From contig DOQR01000002.1 of the NCBI GenBank assembly GCA_003514385.1, positions 128,339 through 192,338 of the forward strand: DNA of 64,000 nucleotides, given 5' to 3'. Source of the stretch: Oscillospiraceae bacterium. GTDB lineage: Bacteria > Bacillota > Clostridia > Oscillospirales > Acutalibacteraceae. The position numbers and the translations under genes were made by a program. Below the pieces are notes generated by a model that made no database searches, was not told where the DNA came from, and worked only from the letters and a program-made list of their open reading frames with translations. Positions 25,817 through 33,841 of the stretch are shown one piece after another; the stretch's first letter is position 1; each line of letters opens with the position of its first letter.

Positions 25817-27169
25817 TCAGTTTTTCGGGCTGCCCGCGGCCGCGCGCATCGTCATGACGACTGTAAAGGTGTCTCCCTTGTCGTCGGTCACAAGCCGTCC
25901 GCCGTATTTTTCGGCGGCGTCTCTGAGAATCCTCAATCCGTAGCCGTGCTCGCCCGTGCGGCTCTTTTTCTTGTCCTCATAGTCCGGAGCCACATTGTTT
26001 TCGCCGGTTATGTAGAGCATCCCGTCGCTCTCGTCTGTAAAGCTCTTTATCTTTACATATCTTTTCCCGTCGATTGCCTTCGCCGCGTTTATCGCGTTGT
26101 CGAAAATGTTGACGTAAGCCTTACATATATCTATTTCTTCTATGTCGAGAGTCTCCGGAACGCGCAGGTCAAAGTCGAAATCGATTTCGTTCTTTCTGCA
26201 TTCAGCCGCCTTGTTCGAGGCTATCGCATTTACGAGCGTGTTTTGGCAGAAGCGCTCTATTTTTATGTCCGCAACCTCTGCTTTGAGCTGAGAGAGCATC
26301 TTCTTTGCGGACTCCTTATCGCTGTCCGTACCGTTCTCCATTATCTCGCAGGCGGTCTGTACCATGTTGGCGAGGTCGTGACGTATCTTTCTCGCCTCAA
26401 CGCTGTTTTGCTCGACATTCTTGTAGTATTCGAGGTTGACGCTGTTCTGATATTCCTGCATCTTCAGCGCCTCGCGCAGCTTTTCGTTCTGCGAAGAGCG
26501 GTTCATGACATAGAAAAGTATGACGTCCGCGGCGATACTGAAAATTGCGACGACGGCAAAAACTATTATTGTTGTGCGATCGCGGTCTTTAAAAAGGGAG
26601 AGAGGGCTGTTTTCGCCCGCCCAATCGAAGTGATTTAACAGGATCATGCAGGTGTCGAGCAGCAGCATTTGACTCAGCGGAAAGATGATAAATGCAAGCA
26701 TCGAAGTCGGTTTTATTGACCCGCCCTCAAGCTTTCGCTTTCTGAAATATGTAAACACAAGAAAAACCACTGTGTACACGAGCAGAAACGGCGTGAGAAC
26801 CAGATTGGCCTCAGGGTCGTTGCTGCCTATTCCAAACAGATTTAACATCGAAGCCACAACGGCGGTGAAGCTGGATTCCAATGCAAAAATTGCTATCGAC
26901 ACAAATGCCTTCGTTCGGAACTTGTCCTTGTATAGCACCGCCGCGCAGATGAAATAATACGCGAGCGGAAGCAGAACCAGAAACGACGGGGCAACAAAGG
27001 TCACGAATTTCTGCGAGACAACCAAAAATACAAACGGAACGGTGGTTATCAAAAAGACAAGGTGTTTGTTAAATTTCGGTGTCAGGTTATACCAAAGAAA
27101 GCCGCCCTGAAGCAGAGCGAGCATTATGTTGTTGACATACCATAAAAATTCGTAAATAGATTCGGACAT
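25817..27169 (-). CDS. AgrC-like GHKL sensor histidine kinase (orphan)
   Basis: 450 aa. ATG at 27169 with GGGAGGGG upstream is chosen over the longer frame from 27184. The first 220 residues hold six or so membrane helices with no obvious extracellular domain. A linker with a coiled coil (QNEKLREALKMQEYQNSVNL) leads to the phosphoacceptor motif ARKIRHDLANMVQ, then the GHKL ATPase with an N-box (VNIFDNAINAA) and GEHGYGLRIL. This organisation is that of AgrC/ComD-type peptide sensors. No LytTR or other response regulator and no AgrB/AgrD lie nearby. It follows the HAD phosphatase gene by 23 bp and is probably cotranscribed. Confidence 0.88.
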   Translation of the reverse strand: MSESIYEFLWYVNNIMLALLQGGFLWYNLTPKFNKHLVFLITTVPFVFLVVSQKFVTFVAPSFLVLLPLAYYFICAAVLYKDKFRTKAFVSIAIFALESSFTAVVASMLNLFGIGSNDPEANLVLTPFLLVYTVVFLVFTYFRKRKLEGGSIKPTSMLAFIIFPLSQMLLLDTCMILLNHFDWAGENSPLSLFKDRDRTTIIVFAVVAIFSIAADVILFYVMNRSSQNEKLREALKMQEYQNSVNLEYYKNVEQNSVEARKIRHDLANMVQTACEIMENGTDSDKESAKKMLSQLKAEVADIKIERFCQNTLVNAIASNKAAECRKNEIDFDFDLRVPETLDIEEIDICKAYVNIFDNAINAAKAIDGKRYVKIKSFTDESDGMLYITGENNVAPDYEDKKKSRTGEHGYGLRILRDAAEKYGGRLVTDDKGDTFTVVMTMRAAAGSPKN

Positions 27170-27192
27170 TGTTTCCCCTCCCACAAAATCCG

Positions 27193-27840
27193 TTATTCCA
27201 TAATACCTAATATATCCTCCGCGCGGTCGGCAATATAATCCGCGCCACCGTCAACGAGCACCTTTCTGTCGCGGAACCCCCACGACACGCCGATGCACGG
27301 CAATCTTGAGTTTCTCGCCGTCACAACATCGACCTCGGAATCGCCGGAATAGACTGTCTCGGCAGGATTCGCGCCGAGCAGCTTCATCGCGTATAAAACG
27401 CCGTCGGGAGCGGGCTTTTTCTGTCTGTCCTCCGTCTGACCGACTGCGGCGTCAACGAGTTCGCCGAAGTAGTCCTCGCACAGCCCGACAACGGCGGGCT
27501 CGAATTTGTTCGAGACTACCGCTATCTTGACTCCGAGAGCTCGCAATTTTTTCAGCAGCTCCATTATCCCCGGGTAGGGTGCGGTTTTGTTGGTCATATT
27601 ATTTTTGTAGTGCGCCTTGAAAACGGTGAGACAGTCGGCTTCGTTCTTTTCGTCCGTGCCCTCGGGCACTGCGAGATGAATGAGCCTCGCCACGCCGTTG
27701 CCGACAAATCTTCTGACCTCGTCCGTTGTGCGCTCGGGAAAGCCGAATCGGCGCAGGGCAAAATTCGTGCTGTCCCGAAGATCGTCGAGCGTGTTCAGCA
27801 GAGTTCCGTCAAGGTCAAATATAATATAATTGTATTTCAT
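27193..27840 (-). CDS. HAD-superfamily hydrolase, phosphoglycolate phosphatase-like
   Basis: 215 aa. ATG at 27840 is preceded by GGGAGT. Motif I is FDLDGTLLNT, motif II is the Ser in AVVSNK, motif III Lys lies in KKPAPDG, and motif IV is YSGDSEVDV, the full set of a class IA-capped HAD phosphatase of the Gph/PpaX group. Family members remove phosphate from phosphoglycolate or pyrophosphate, or act on other small phosphates; the substrate is not fixed. It has its own promoter at 27883-27910 and leads a two-gene unit with the sensor kinase. Confidence 0.88.
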   Translation of the reverse strand: MKYNYIIFDLDGTLLNTLDDLRDSTNFALRRFGFPERTTDEVRRFVGNGVARLIHLAVPEGTDEKNEADCLTVFKAHYKNNMTNKTAPYPGIMELLKKLRALGVKIAVVSNKFEPAVVGLCEDYFGELVDAAVGQTEDRQKKPAPDGVLYAMKLLGANPAETVYSGDSEVDVVTARNSRLPCIGVSWGFRDRKVLVDGGADYIADRAEDILGIME

Positions 27841-27882
27841 GTCATAACTCCCGGATTTTTGCTTTTTTTCTGTCGTATTCTT

Positions 27883-27910
27883 ATTATATCGCAAATCTCG
27901 CGTATGTCAA
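27883..27910 (-). promoter_or_regulatory. Promoter of the HAD/kinase unit
   Basis: Minus strand TTGACA (27910-27905), 16 bp, TATAAT (27888-27883). The promoter overlaps one copy of a direct repeat whose core TCGCAAATCT is at 27889-27898 and again at 27921-27930. Confidence 0.75.
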
Positions 27911-27975
27911 TGTGAGTATGTCGCAAATCTTGCCAATGTAGATGCGAAGTTCACAAAGTGTTTACAAATAAATTG

Positions 27976-28004
27976 TTGACAAAATCTGCATGTAGTTGTA
28001 TAGT
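27976..28004 (+). promoter_or_regulatory. Promoter of the hrcA heat-shock operon
   Basis: TTGACA (27976-27981), 17 bp, TATAGT (27999-28004). The CIRCE operator lies 12 bases downstream, so it covers the start of transcription. Confidence 0.85.
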
Positions 28005-28016
28005 ATGAATTGTAAG

Positions 28017-28043
28017 TTAGCACTCGGACATCGAGAGTGCTAA
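28017..28043 (+). promoter_or_regulatory. CIRCE element (HrcA operator)
   Basis: Perfect TTAGCACTC (28017-28025), 9-bp spacer, GAGTGCTAA (28035-28043), matching the CIRCE consensus without a mismatch. HrcA, encoded directly downstream, binds it and represses the chaperone operon until heat shock. Confidence 0.97.
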
Positions 28044-28068
28044 CGAACAAAACGAAAGGCAGAGACAA

Positions 28069-29094
28069 ATGGAACTCAGCGAGAGAAAAGAGAAGATCCT
28101 TGCAGCCGTTGTCGAGCAGTATATAAAGACCGGCGAGCCCGTTGGCTCAAAGGCTCTGCTTGATTCTCTTGATATGTCCGTTTCCTCCGCCACCGTGCGA
28201 AATGAGATGGCGGATCTCGGTTATCTCGGGCTGCTCGATCAGCCGCACACCTCGGCAGGGCGTGTCCCCACCGGCGAGGGCTATCGATATTATGTCGATA
28301 ACCTCGTTCCCGAGAGCGAGCTCAGCGAGGAATCGCGCAGGCTTATCGACGCGGGTATCGGCAATGCGAACGGCGACCCCGAAAGCCTCCTGAGGCACGC
28401 GGGCGAAGCGCTCGCTTATCTCACACAGTGCGCCGCCGTTATGACGACGCCGTCTGGCGAGAATACAAAGATAAAGCGCGTCGAATTGGTTCCGATTTCA
28501 CCGCACACCGCGATGATAGTGCTCTTGGCGAGCAACGGTATCCTCAGAAGCAAGCTGTTCAGGCTTGACTCCGCGATAGACACGACAATCTGCGAAACAT
28601 TTTACAATGTCGCGCAGGCGATGCTTATCGGCGTGCCGGTCAGCAGCCTGACCCCCGCTTATCTCCAGTCGATAGCGGCGCGGCTCGGAATGGAGTCACT
28701 TGCGATGTTCCCGATGCTCTCGGCAGTCGCCGAGCTTTCGCAGAACGCCGCTCAGCCGCACGTCTTTCTCTCCGGTCAGTCGAATCTGCTGCACCACAGA
28801 GAGTATGCAGGCAGAGCATACGAGCTGCTCGAGTTTTTGAGCCGCGGAGCTCCGCTGCGAACCCTCGCGGACAGCATGAAGGGCGAGCTTGAGATAAGAA
28901 TCGGTAGAGAGAACGGCTTCGTTCAGCTCGACAATTCGAGCGTTATTCTCGCGCGGTACACCGTCGGCGAGGACAGCAGCGGTTCGATAGGCATTATCGG
29001 ACCGACAAGAATGGACTACCGCAGACTGGTTCCCGGTCTTAAATATATTTCTCAGTGCATCAGCAAAACGATGGAAAAAGCACTTGAAGAATAA
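28069..29094 (+). CDS. hrcA: Heat-inducible transcription repressor HrcA
   Basis: 341 aa. An N-terminal winged helix (LSERKEKILAAVVEQYIKTG, VGSKALLDSLDMSVSSATVRNEM read in two motifs, LGLLDQPHTSAGRVPT) is followed by a GAF-like and C-terminal domain ending in VPGLKYISQCISKTME. It is preceded by GAAAGGCAG and by a perfect CIRCE box, so autoregulation is expected. GroEL normally maintains HrcA activity. grpE starts 20 bp downstream. Confidence 0.97.
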   Translation: MELSERKEKILAAVVEQYIKTGEPVGSKALLDSLDMSVSSATVRNEMADLGYLGLLDQPHTSAGRVPTGEGYRYYVDNLVPESELSEESRRLIDAGIGNANGDPESLLRHAGEALAYLTQCAAVMTTPSGENTKIKRVELVPISPHTAMIVLLASNGILRSKLFRLDSAIDTTICETFYNVAQAMLIGVPVSSLTPAYLQSIAARLGMESLAMFPMLSAVAELSQNAAQPHVFLSGQSNLLHHREYAGRAYELLEFLSRGAPLRTLADSMKGELEIRIGRENGFVQLDNSSVILARYTVGEDSSGSIGIIGPTRMDYRRLVPGLKYISQCISKTMEKALEE

Positions 29095-29113
29095 CGAAAG
29101 GAATGTAACACCA

Positions 29114-29689
29114 ATGAGCGAGAGCACGAAAAAGCCCGAGCAGGTGGAGGAGAACACCACCCCCGAGACCGCTCCGGCAGAGGACACAAAGAAGGCTGAA
29201 AAGAAAGCCTCGAAGTCCTCGAAGAAAGACCGCATAGCCGAGCTCGAAAAAGAGCTCGAAAAGGCTCAGCAGTCACTCAAGGAGAGCGCCGACAACTTCC
29301 TGCGCCTCGCGGCGGAATATGATAACTTCCGCAAGCGTTCGCTGCGCGAGAAGGACGACATAAAAATCCGCTCGAAAACGGATGTCGTCGAGAAGCTTCT
29401 CCCGGTCATAGATAATTTTGAACGCGCGGCGATGAACGCTGAGGCGGATGCCGACAGCTACCGCAAGGGAGTCGAGCAGATATACAGGCAGTTCGGCGAT
29501 ATTCTCAAAGCGCTCGACATTGAGGCGTTCGGCGCCGAGGGCGACGCATTCGACCCGAACATCCACTCGGCCGTCATGCACGTTGAGGACGAGAGCGTCG
29601 GCGAGAATATTATCGTCAAAGTGTTCACAAAGGGCTATAAGCTCGGCGACACGGTCATAAGACCCGCAGTCGTTCAGGTTGCCAACTGA
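29114..29689 (+). CDS. grpE: Nucleotide exchange factor GrpE
   Basis: 191 aa. ATG at 29114 is used (SESTKKPEQVEE...), with AAAGGA upstream. A disordered Glu/Lys/Ala-rich N-terminus (about 50 residues) is followed by a long coiled coil and then the conserved core: LAAEYDNFRKRSLREKDDI, LLPVIDNFERA, and the C-terminal beta domain with FDPNIHSAVMHVEDESVGE and VRPAVVQVAN-like end. GrpE releases ADP from DnaK, encoded next. A small hairpin lies between the two genes. Confidence 0.96.
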   Translation: MSESTKKPEQVEENTTPETAPAEDTKKAEKKASKSSKKDRIAELEKELEKAQQSLKESADNFLRLAAEYDNFRKRSLREKDDIKIRSKTDVVEKLLPVIDNFERAAMNAEADADSYRKGVEQIYRQFGDILKALDIEAFGAEGDAFDPNIHSAVMHVEDESVGENIIVKVFTKGYKLGDTVIRPAVVQVAN

Positions 29690-29706
29690 TGCCGCAAGGC
29701 ATTTTT
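29689..29706 (+). terminator. Weak hairpin between grpE and dnaK
   Basis: ATGCC (29689-29693), GCAA tetraloop, GGCAT (29698-29702), followed by TTTT. The stem is only 5 bp, so it may cause partial termination or mark a processing site between hrcA-grpE and dnaK. Confidence 0.4.
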
Positions 29707-29749
29707 GGAATATAAATTAAACAATTCATTACTTCGGAGGTAATTTATT

Positions 29750-31588
29750 ATGTCAAAGGTTATAGGTATTGACTTAGGTACAACAAATTCATGTGTAGCA
29801 GTTATCGAGGGCGGCGAGCCCGTCGTTATCCCCAACGCCGAGGGCGCAAGAACCACGCCTTCCGTCGTCGCATTCGGCAAGACCGGCGAGAGACTTGTCG
29901 GCCAGGTCGCAAAGCGTCAGGCTATCACAAATCCCGACAGAACCGTCTCCTCCATCAAGAGACAGATGGGTTCCGACTACAAAGTTAAGATTGATGACAA
30001 GAAGTACACCCCTCAGGAGATTTCCGCAATGATCCTGCAGAAGCTCAAAACCGACGCAGAGTCTTATCTCGGCGAGAAGGTCACCGAGGCTGTTATCACC
30101 GTTCCCGCTTACTTCACCGACTCCCAGCGTCAGGCTACAAAGGATGCCGGTAAGATAGCAGGCCTTGAGGTCAAGAGAATAATCAACGAGCCCACAGCGG
30201 CGGCTCTTGCTTACGGTATCGATAAAGAGAACGATCAGAAGGTCATGGTTTATGACCTCGGCGGCGGCACATTCGATGTCTCCATCATCGAGATGGGCGA
30301 TGGCGTTCAGGAAGTTCTTGCAACTGCCGGTAACAACCGCCTCGGCGGCGACGATTTCGACCAGAGAGTTATCGACTGGATCGCCGACGAGTTCAAGAAG
30401 AGCGAGGGCGTTGACCTTCGCGGCGACAAGATGGCTATGCAGAGACTGAAAGAGGCTGCCGAGAAAGCGAAGATCGAGCTTTCCAATGTCACCACTTCCA
30501 CCATCAACCTGCCCTTCATCGGCATGAATTCGGACGGCACTCCGCTCAACCTTGAGATGACCCTCACCAGAGCTAAGTTCAACGAACTGACCGCAGACCT
30601 CGTTGAAGCGACAATGGGTCCTGTTCGCCAGGCTATCTCGGACTCCGGTCTCAAGACTTCCGATCTTCACAAGATCCTTATGGTCGGCGGCTCGTCCCGT
30701 ATCCCCGCTGTTCAGGAAGCTGTTAAGAAGTACACCGGCGTCGAGCCCTTCAAGGGCATCAACCCCGATGAGTGCGTCGCTATCGGTGCTGCTATCCAGG
30801 GCGGCGTCCTTGCAGGCGATGTCAAGGGACTGCTTCTTCTTGATGTTACCCCGCTGTCACTCGGCATCGAGACCATGGGCGGCATAAACACCAAGATCAT
30901 CGACAGAAACACCACAATCCCTGTCAAGAAGAGCCAGATCTTCTCGACCGCAGTTGATAATCAGCCCTCAGTTGAAGTCCATGTCCTCCAGGGCGAGAGA
31001 GACTTCGCTAAGGATAACAAGACCCTCGGCGTGTTCCACCTCGACGGCATCATGCCCGCGCGCAGAGGCGTGCCGCAGATCGAAGTTACCTTCGATATCG
31101 ATGCAAACGGCATAGTCCATGTTTCCGCAAAGGATCTGGGCACCGGCAAGGAGCAGTCGATCTCCATCACCTCTTCGTCCAACATGTCCAAGGAGGATAT
31201 CCAGAAGGCTGTTGACGAGGCTGAGAAGTTCGCTGAGGAAGACAAGAAGCGCCGCGAGGAAGTTGATATCAGAAACGGCGCAGACCAGATGGTCTATCAG
31301 TGCGAGAAGCTCGTCAGCGAGGACGGCGACAAGTTCTCCGAGGACGACAAGAAGGACATCAACGACAAGGTCGATGCCCTTAAAGAAGCCCTCAAGGGCG
31401 AGGATATCAACCTCATCAAGTCCCGCCAGGAGGAGCTCACCGCTAAGTTCTATGAGATCTCCGAGAAGGTCTACAAGGCAGCAGCCGAGCAGGCTCAGGC
31501 TCAGCAGGGCGCCGACGGCGCTCAGCCCGGCAATGATGCGGGATACACTGAGGCGAATTATACCGACGTCCCCGAAGACAACGACTAA
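29750..31588 (+). CDS. dnaK: Chaperone protein DnaK (Hsp70)
   Basis: 612 aa, normal length for Gram-positive Dna[21 protein letters not shown] starts the ATPase domain; [28 protein letters not shown] and [11 protein letters not shown] are its phosphate and adenosine motifs. The substrate-binding domain begins around [14 protein letters not shown] and the lid ends in a Gln/Ala/Glu-rich disordered tail. GGAGG lies 8 bases upstream of the ATG. It is followed by tandem 146-bp repeats and a REP-associated transposase rather than directly by dnaJ. Confidence 0.98.
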   Translation: MSKVIGIDLGTTNSCVAVIEGGEPVVIPNAEGARTTPSVVAFGKTGERLVGQVAKRQAITNPDRTVSSIKRQMGSDYKVKIDDKKYTPQEISAMILQKLKTDAESYLGEKVTEAVITVPAYFTDSQRQATKDAGKIAGLEVKRIINEPTAAALAYGIDKENDQKVMVYDLGGGTFDVSIIEMGDGVQEVLATAGNNRLGGDDFDQRVIDWIADEFKKSEGVDLRGDKMAMQRLKEAAEKAKIELSNVTTSTINLPFIGMNSDGTPLNLEMTLTRAKFNELTADLVEATMGPVRQAISDSGLKTSDLHKILMVGGSSRIPAVQEAVKKYTGVEPFKGINPDECVAIGAAIQGGVLAGDVKGLLLLDVTPLSLGIETMGGINTKIIDRNTTIPVKKSQIFSTAVDNQPSVEVHVLQGERDFAKDNKTLGVFHLDGIMPARRGVPQIEVTFDIDANGIVHVSAKDLGTGKEQSISITSSSNMSKEDIQKAVDEAEKFAEEDKKRREEVDIRNGADQMVYQCEKLVSEDGDKFSEDDKKDINDKVDALKEALKGEDINLIKSRQEELTAKFYEISEKVYKAAAEQAQAQQGADGAQPGNDAGYTEANYTDVPEDND

Positions 31589-31589
31589 G

Positions 31590-31940
31590 TCGGCAATGCG
31601 TAATTTCGCGCGATACGGCGTTGTGAGAACCTGAGAACTTGGTCACGTACCGACGTACGCTCCCGCGTTCTCAGAACCTCACGCCTTGTCTCGCACAAAA
31701 TTCCGCTATTGCCTGCCTTTCGCAGGAATTGACAGCCGGCAATGCATAATTTCGCGCGATACTGCGTTGTGAGAACCATGCCCGTTCGGTCACGTACCAA
31801 CGTACGCTCCCGCGTTCTCAGAACCTCACGCCTTGTCTCGCACAAAATTCCGTGATTGCCTGCCTTTCGCAGGAATTGACAGTCGGCAATGCGTAATTCT
31901 GCGTGATACTGCGTTGTGAGAACCATGCCCGTTCGGTCAC
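31590..31940 (+). repeat. Two and a half tandem copies of a 146/147-bp repeat behind dnaK
   Basis: Unit 1 starts at 31590 (TCGGCAATGCGTAATTTCG), unit 2 at 31736 and unit 3 at 31883, the last stopping near 31940. The copies differ at few positions. Each contains GTTGTGAGAACC, the palindrome-like CGTACxxACGTACG, CCCGCGTTCTCAG and ends with TTTCGCAGGAATTGACAG. Inverted segments (TGAGAAC / GTTCTCA) allow each unit to fold. No protein-coding role is evident. They lie directly between dnaK and a REP-associated transposase gene. Confidence 0.9.
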
Positions 31941-31944
31941 CGCT

Positions 31945-31968
31945 GTAGGGGCGGATATCATCCGCCCG
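31945..31968 (+). repeat. REP-like palindrome, copy 1 (5' of the transposase)
   Basis: Begins GTAGGG; arms GGGCGGAT (31949-31957 region) and ATCCGCCC with a 3-base loop, then G. It ends 4 bases before the transposase start codon. The exact reverse complement lies at 32257-32280 inside the gene. Confidence 0.88.
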
Positions 31969-31972
31969 TGAT

Positions 31973-32458
31973 ATGATGATGCCTATGGACACGACGAAAC
32001 CGTCGAGAAAGAAGATTCGCCTTGTTGGATATGACTATTCTTCAAGCGGCGCTTATTTCATAACGATTTGTACCGTGGATAGAAAGCCGTTGCTATGGAA
32101 ACGCTCCGATGCGGATTTCGGGCTTTCTCGCTGCGGCGAAACGGTGAAAACTGCAATTGAGTCAATCGGAAAACACTATGAATGTGTTGCGGTAGACAAA
32201 TATTGCATTATGCCGAACCATGTTCATCTGATTCTTACAATTACCGCCGATGAGTGCGGGCGGATGATATCCGCCCCTACGGTGTCGAATGTTGTGGGCT
32301 CGATGAAGCGGTGGGTCTCAAAAGAACTCGGCGTGTCGATTTGGCAGAAATCATTCTTTGACCGCGTGATACGCGGCGAAAAAGACTATTTAGAAATTTG
32401 GCAATACATTGATGAAAATCCGTTAAAATGGGTTTCGGATGAATTGTATATTGGGTAA
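31973..32458 (+). mobile_element. REP-associated tyrosine transposase (RAYT, Y1/HUH family) gene
   Basis: 161 aa. GAYFITICTVDRKPLL near the start, the HUH motif HVH at residues 83-85 in MPNHVHLIL, and IWQKSFFDRVIRGEKDYLE followed by IWQYIDENPLKW, which carries the likely nucleophile Tyr (Tyr145; Tyr139 is an alternative). These are the marks of RAYT proteins related to IS200/IS605 transposases, which process REP palindromes. No good ribosome site is seen before the ATG at 31973; ATG at 31985 is an alternative. Residues 95-102 (ECGRMISA) are encoded by an exact inverted copy of the REP. It sits between dnaK and dnaJ, 16 bp before the dnaJ start. Confidence 0.92.
32257..32280 (-). repeat. REP-like palindrome, copy 2 (inverted, within the transposase gene)
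   Basis: Exact 24-base reverse complement of 31945-31968. It is in the coding frame of the transposase and encodes the segment around C-G-R-M-I-S-A-P-T. Confidence 0.88.
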
Positions 32459-32474
32459 AAAGGAGTAATTTCCC

Positions 32475-33635
32475 TTGGCTGATAAAAGAGATTTTTACGA
32501 GGTGCTCGGGGTCAGCAAAAATGCCACTGAGGACGAGATAAAAAAAGCATACCGTCAGAAGGCGAAGCAGTATCATCCCGATCTCAACCCCGGTGACGCT
32601 GACGCCGAGGCGAAATTTAAGGAGGTCAACGAGGCATACGAGGTGCTCTCCGATAAGGATAAGCGCGGCAGGTACGACCAGTTCGGCCATGCCGGCGTCG
32701 ATCCGAACTTCGGCGCGGGCGGCGGCGCAGGCGGCTGGGGCACAGGCTCCGGCGGCGTTGACTTCGATTTAGGTGATATTTTCGGCAGTTTCTTCGGAGG
32801 CGGCGGAGGTTTCGGCGGCTTCGGCGGCGGACGCTCCGGCCCCAACGCCCCGAGGCGCGGCGACGACGTTCAGGCGCGCGTCACCATTTCGTTTGAAGAG
32901 GCGGCGAAGGGCTGCAAGCGCAAGATAGAGATACACCGCATCGAGACCTGTCCAGACTGCGGCGGCTCGGGCGCCCAAAAGGGCTCGACCACCAAGACCT
33001 GCCCCGACTGCGGCGGCAGAGGTCAGGTGAATGTCCAGCAGAGAACACCGTTCGGTGTTATTTCGACCACTAAGACCTGTACCAGGTGCGGCGGCAAAGG
33101 CAAAATTGTCGAGAAGCCGTGCCAGAAGTGCCGCGGCGGCGGACGAGTGTCCAAGCGCCGTGAACTCGAGGTGAATATCCCCGCCGGTATCGACGACAGA
33201 CAGGTCATCTCCGTGCGCGGCGAGGGCAGCATGGGCTCGAACGGAGGTCCCTCCGGCGATCTTCATGTGTCCGTGTTCGTCAGACCGCATCCGTTCTTTG
33301 AACGCGAGGGCTATAACATCTGGTATGACTGCAAGGTAAACTTTGTCCAGGCGGCTCTGGGCGACAGCATCATGGTGCCTACCATTGACGGCAAGGTCAA
33401 GTTCGACCTGCCCGCCGGCACTCAGCCCGGCACCGTCATGTCCCTCAAGGGCAAGGGCATTCAGTATCTCAATTCGCGCGGCAGAGGCGATCAGTATATA
33501 CGCATAATCGTCGAAGTCCCGAAGGATCTGACTGCGCCTCAGCGCGAGGCACTCAAAAACTTCAAGGATACCATGGGCTACAGCGATGTCACCCCTGATG
33601 AGAAGCGCGGATTCTTTGGCAAAAAGAAGAAATAA
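32475..33635 (+). CDS. dnaJ: Chaperone protein DnaJ (Hsp40)
   Basis: 386 aa. TTG start at 32475 with AAGGAG 8 bases upstream. J domain with the HPD triad (YHPDLNPGD), then a very Gly/Phe-rich stretch (about residues 70-120), four CxxCxGxG zinc motifs ([32 protein letters not shown]) and the C-terminal substrate domains ending with FFGKKKK. It delivers substrates to DnaK and stimulates its ATPase. Its separation from dnaK by a mobile element may make expression depend on read-through. Confidence 0.97.
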   Translation: MADKRDFYEVLGVSKNATEDEIKKAYRQKAKQYHPDLNPGDADAEAKFKEVNEAYEVLSDKDKRGRYDQFGHAGVDPNFGAGGGAGGWGTGSGGVDFDLGDIFGSFFGGGGGFGGFGGGRSGPNAPRRGDDVQARVTISFEEAAKGCKRKIEIHRIETCPDCGGSGAQKGSTTKTCPDCGGRGQVNVQQRTPFGVISTTKTCTRCGGKGKIVEKPCQKCRGGGRVSKRRELEVNIPAGIDDRQVISVRGEGSMGSNGGPSGDLHVSVFVRPHPFFEREGYNIWYDCKVNFVQAALGDSIMVPTIDGKVKFDLPAGTQPGTVMSLKGKGIQYLNSRGRGDQYIRIIVEVPKDLTAPQREALKNFKDTMGYSDVTPDEKRGFFGKKKK

Positions 33636-33642
33636 TTTCTCA

Positions 33643-33678
33643 GACCGGAACGGCACGCACCGCTCCGGTCGCGTTTTT
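33643..33678 (+). terminator. Terminator of the hrcA-dnaJ operon
   Basis: GACCGGA (33643-33649) pairs with TCCGGTC (33664-33670); GCGTTTTTAT follows. Confidence 0.8.
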
Positions 33679-33733
33679 ATATAATCAAACCGTCTGTGTC
33701 CTTTATTTTACATATTACCGTCGGCTCTGTCTG

Positions 33734-33762
33734 TTGACGGAGCGGGTAATATGAAGTATAAT
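33734..33762 (+). promoter_or_regulatory. Promoter of lon
   Basis: TTGACG (33734-33739), 17 bp, TATAAT (33757-33762), 80 bp before the lon ATG. The -35 box lies in an imperfect inverted repeat (ATTACC near 33715 ... GGTAAT near 33750). No CIRCE or CtsR box is seen. Confidence 0.75.
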
Positions 33763-33841
33763 AAACAGATAAAGCGTTTACGATTTAAAGACGGGGAAAG
33801 CCGCTTTTCGGCGGCATATCAACGAAAAAGGAAGATATATT

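Noticed and set aside
31590-31940. CRISPR array
   Set aside because: Units are 146-147 bp and nearly identical throughout; there are no short repeats with unique spacers and no cas genes.
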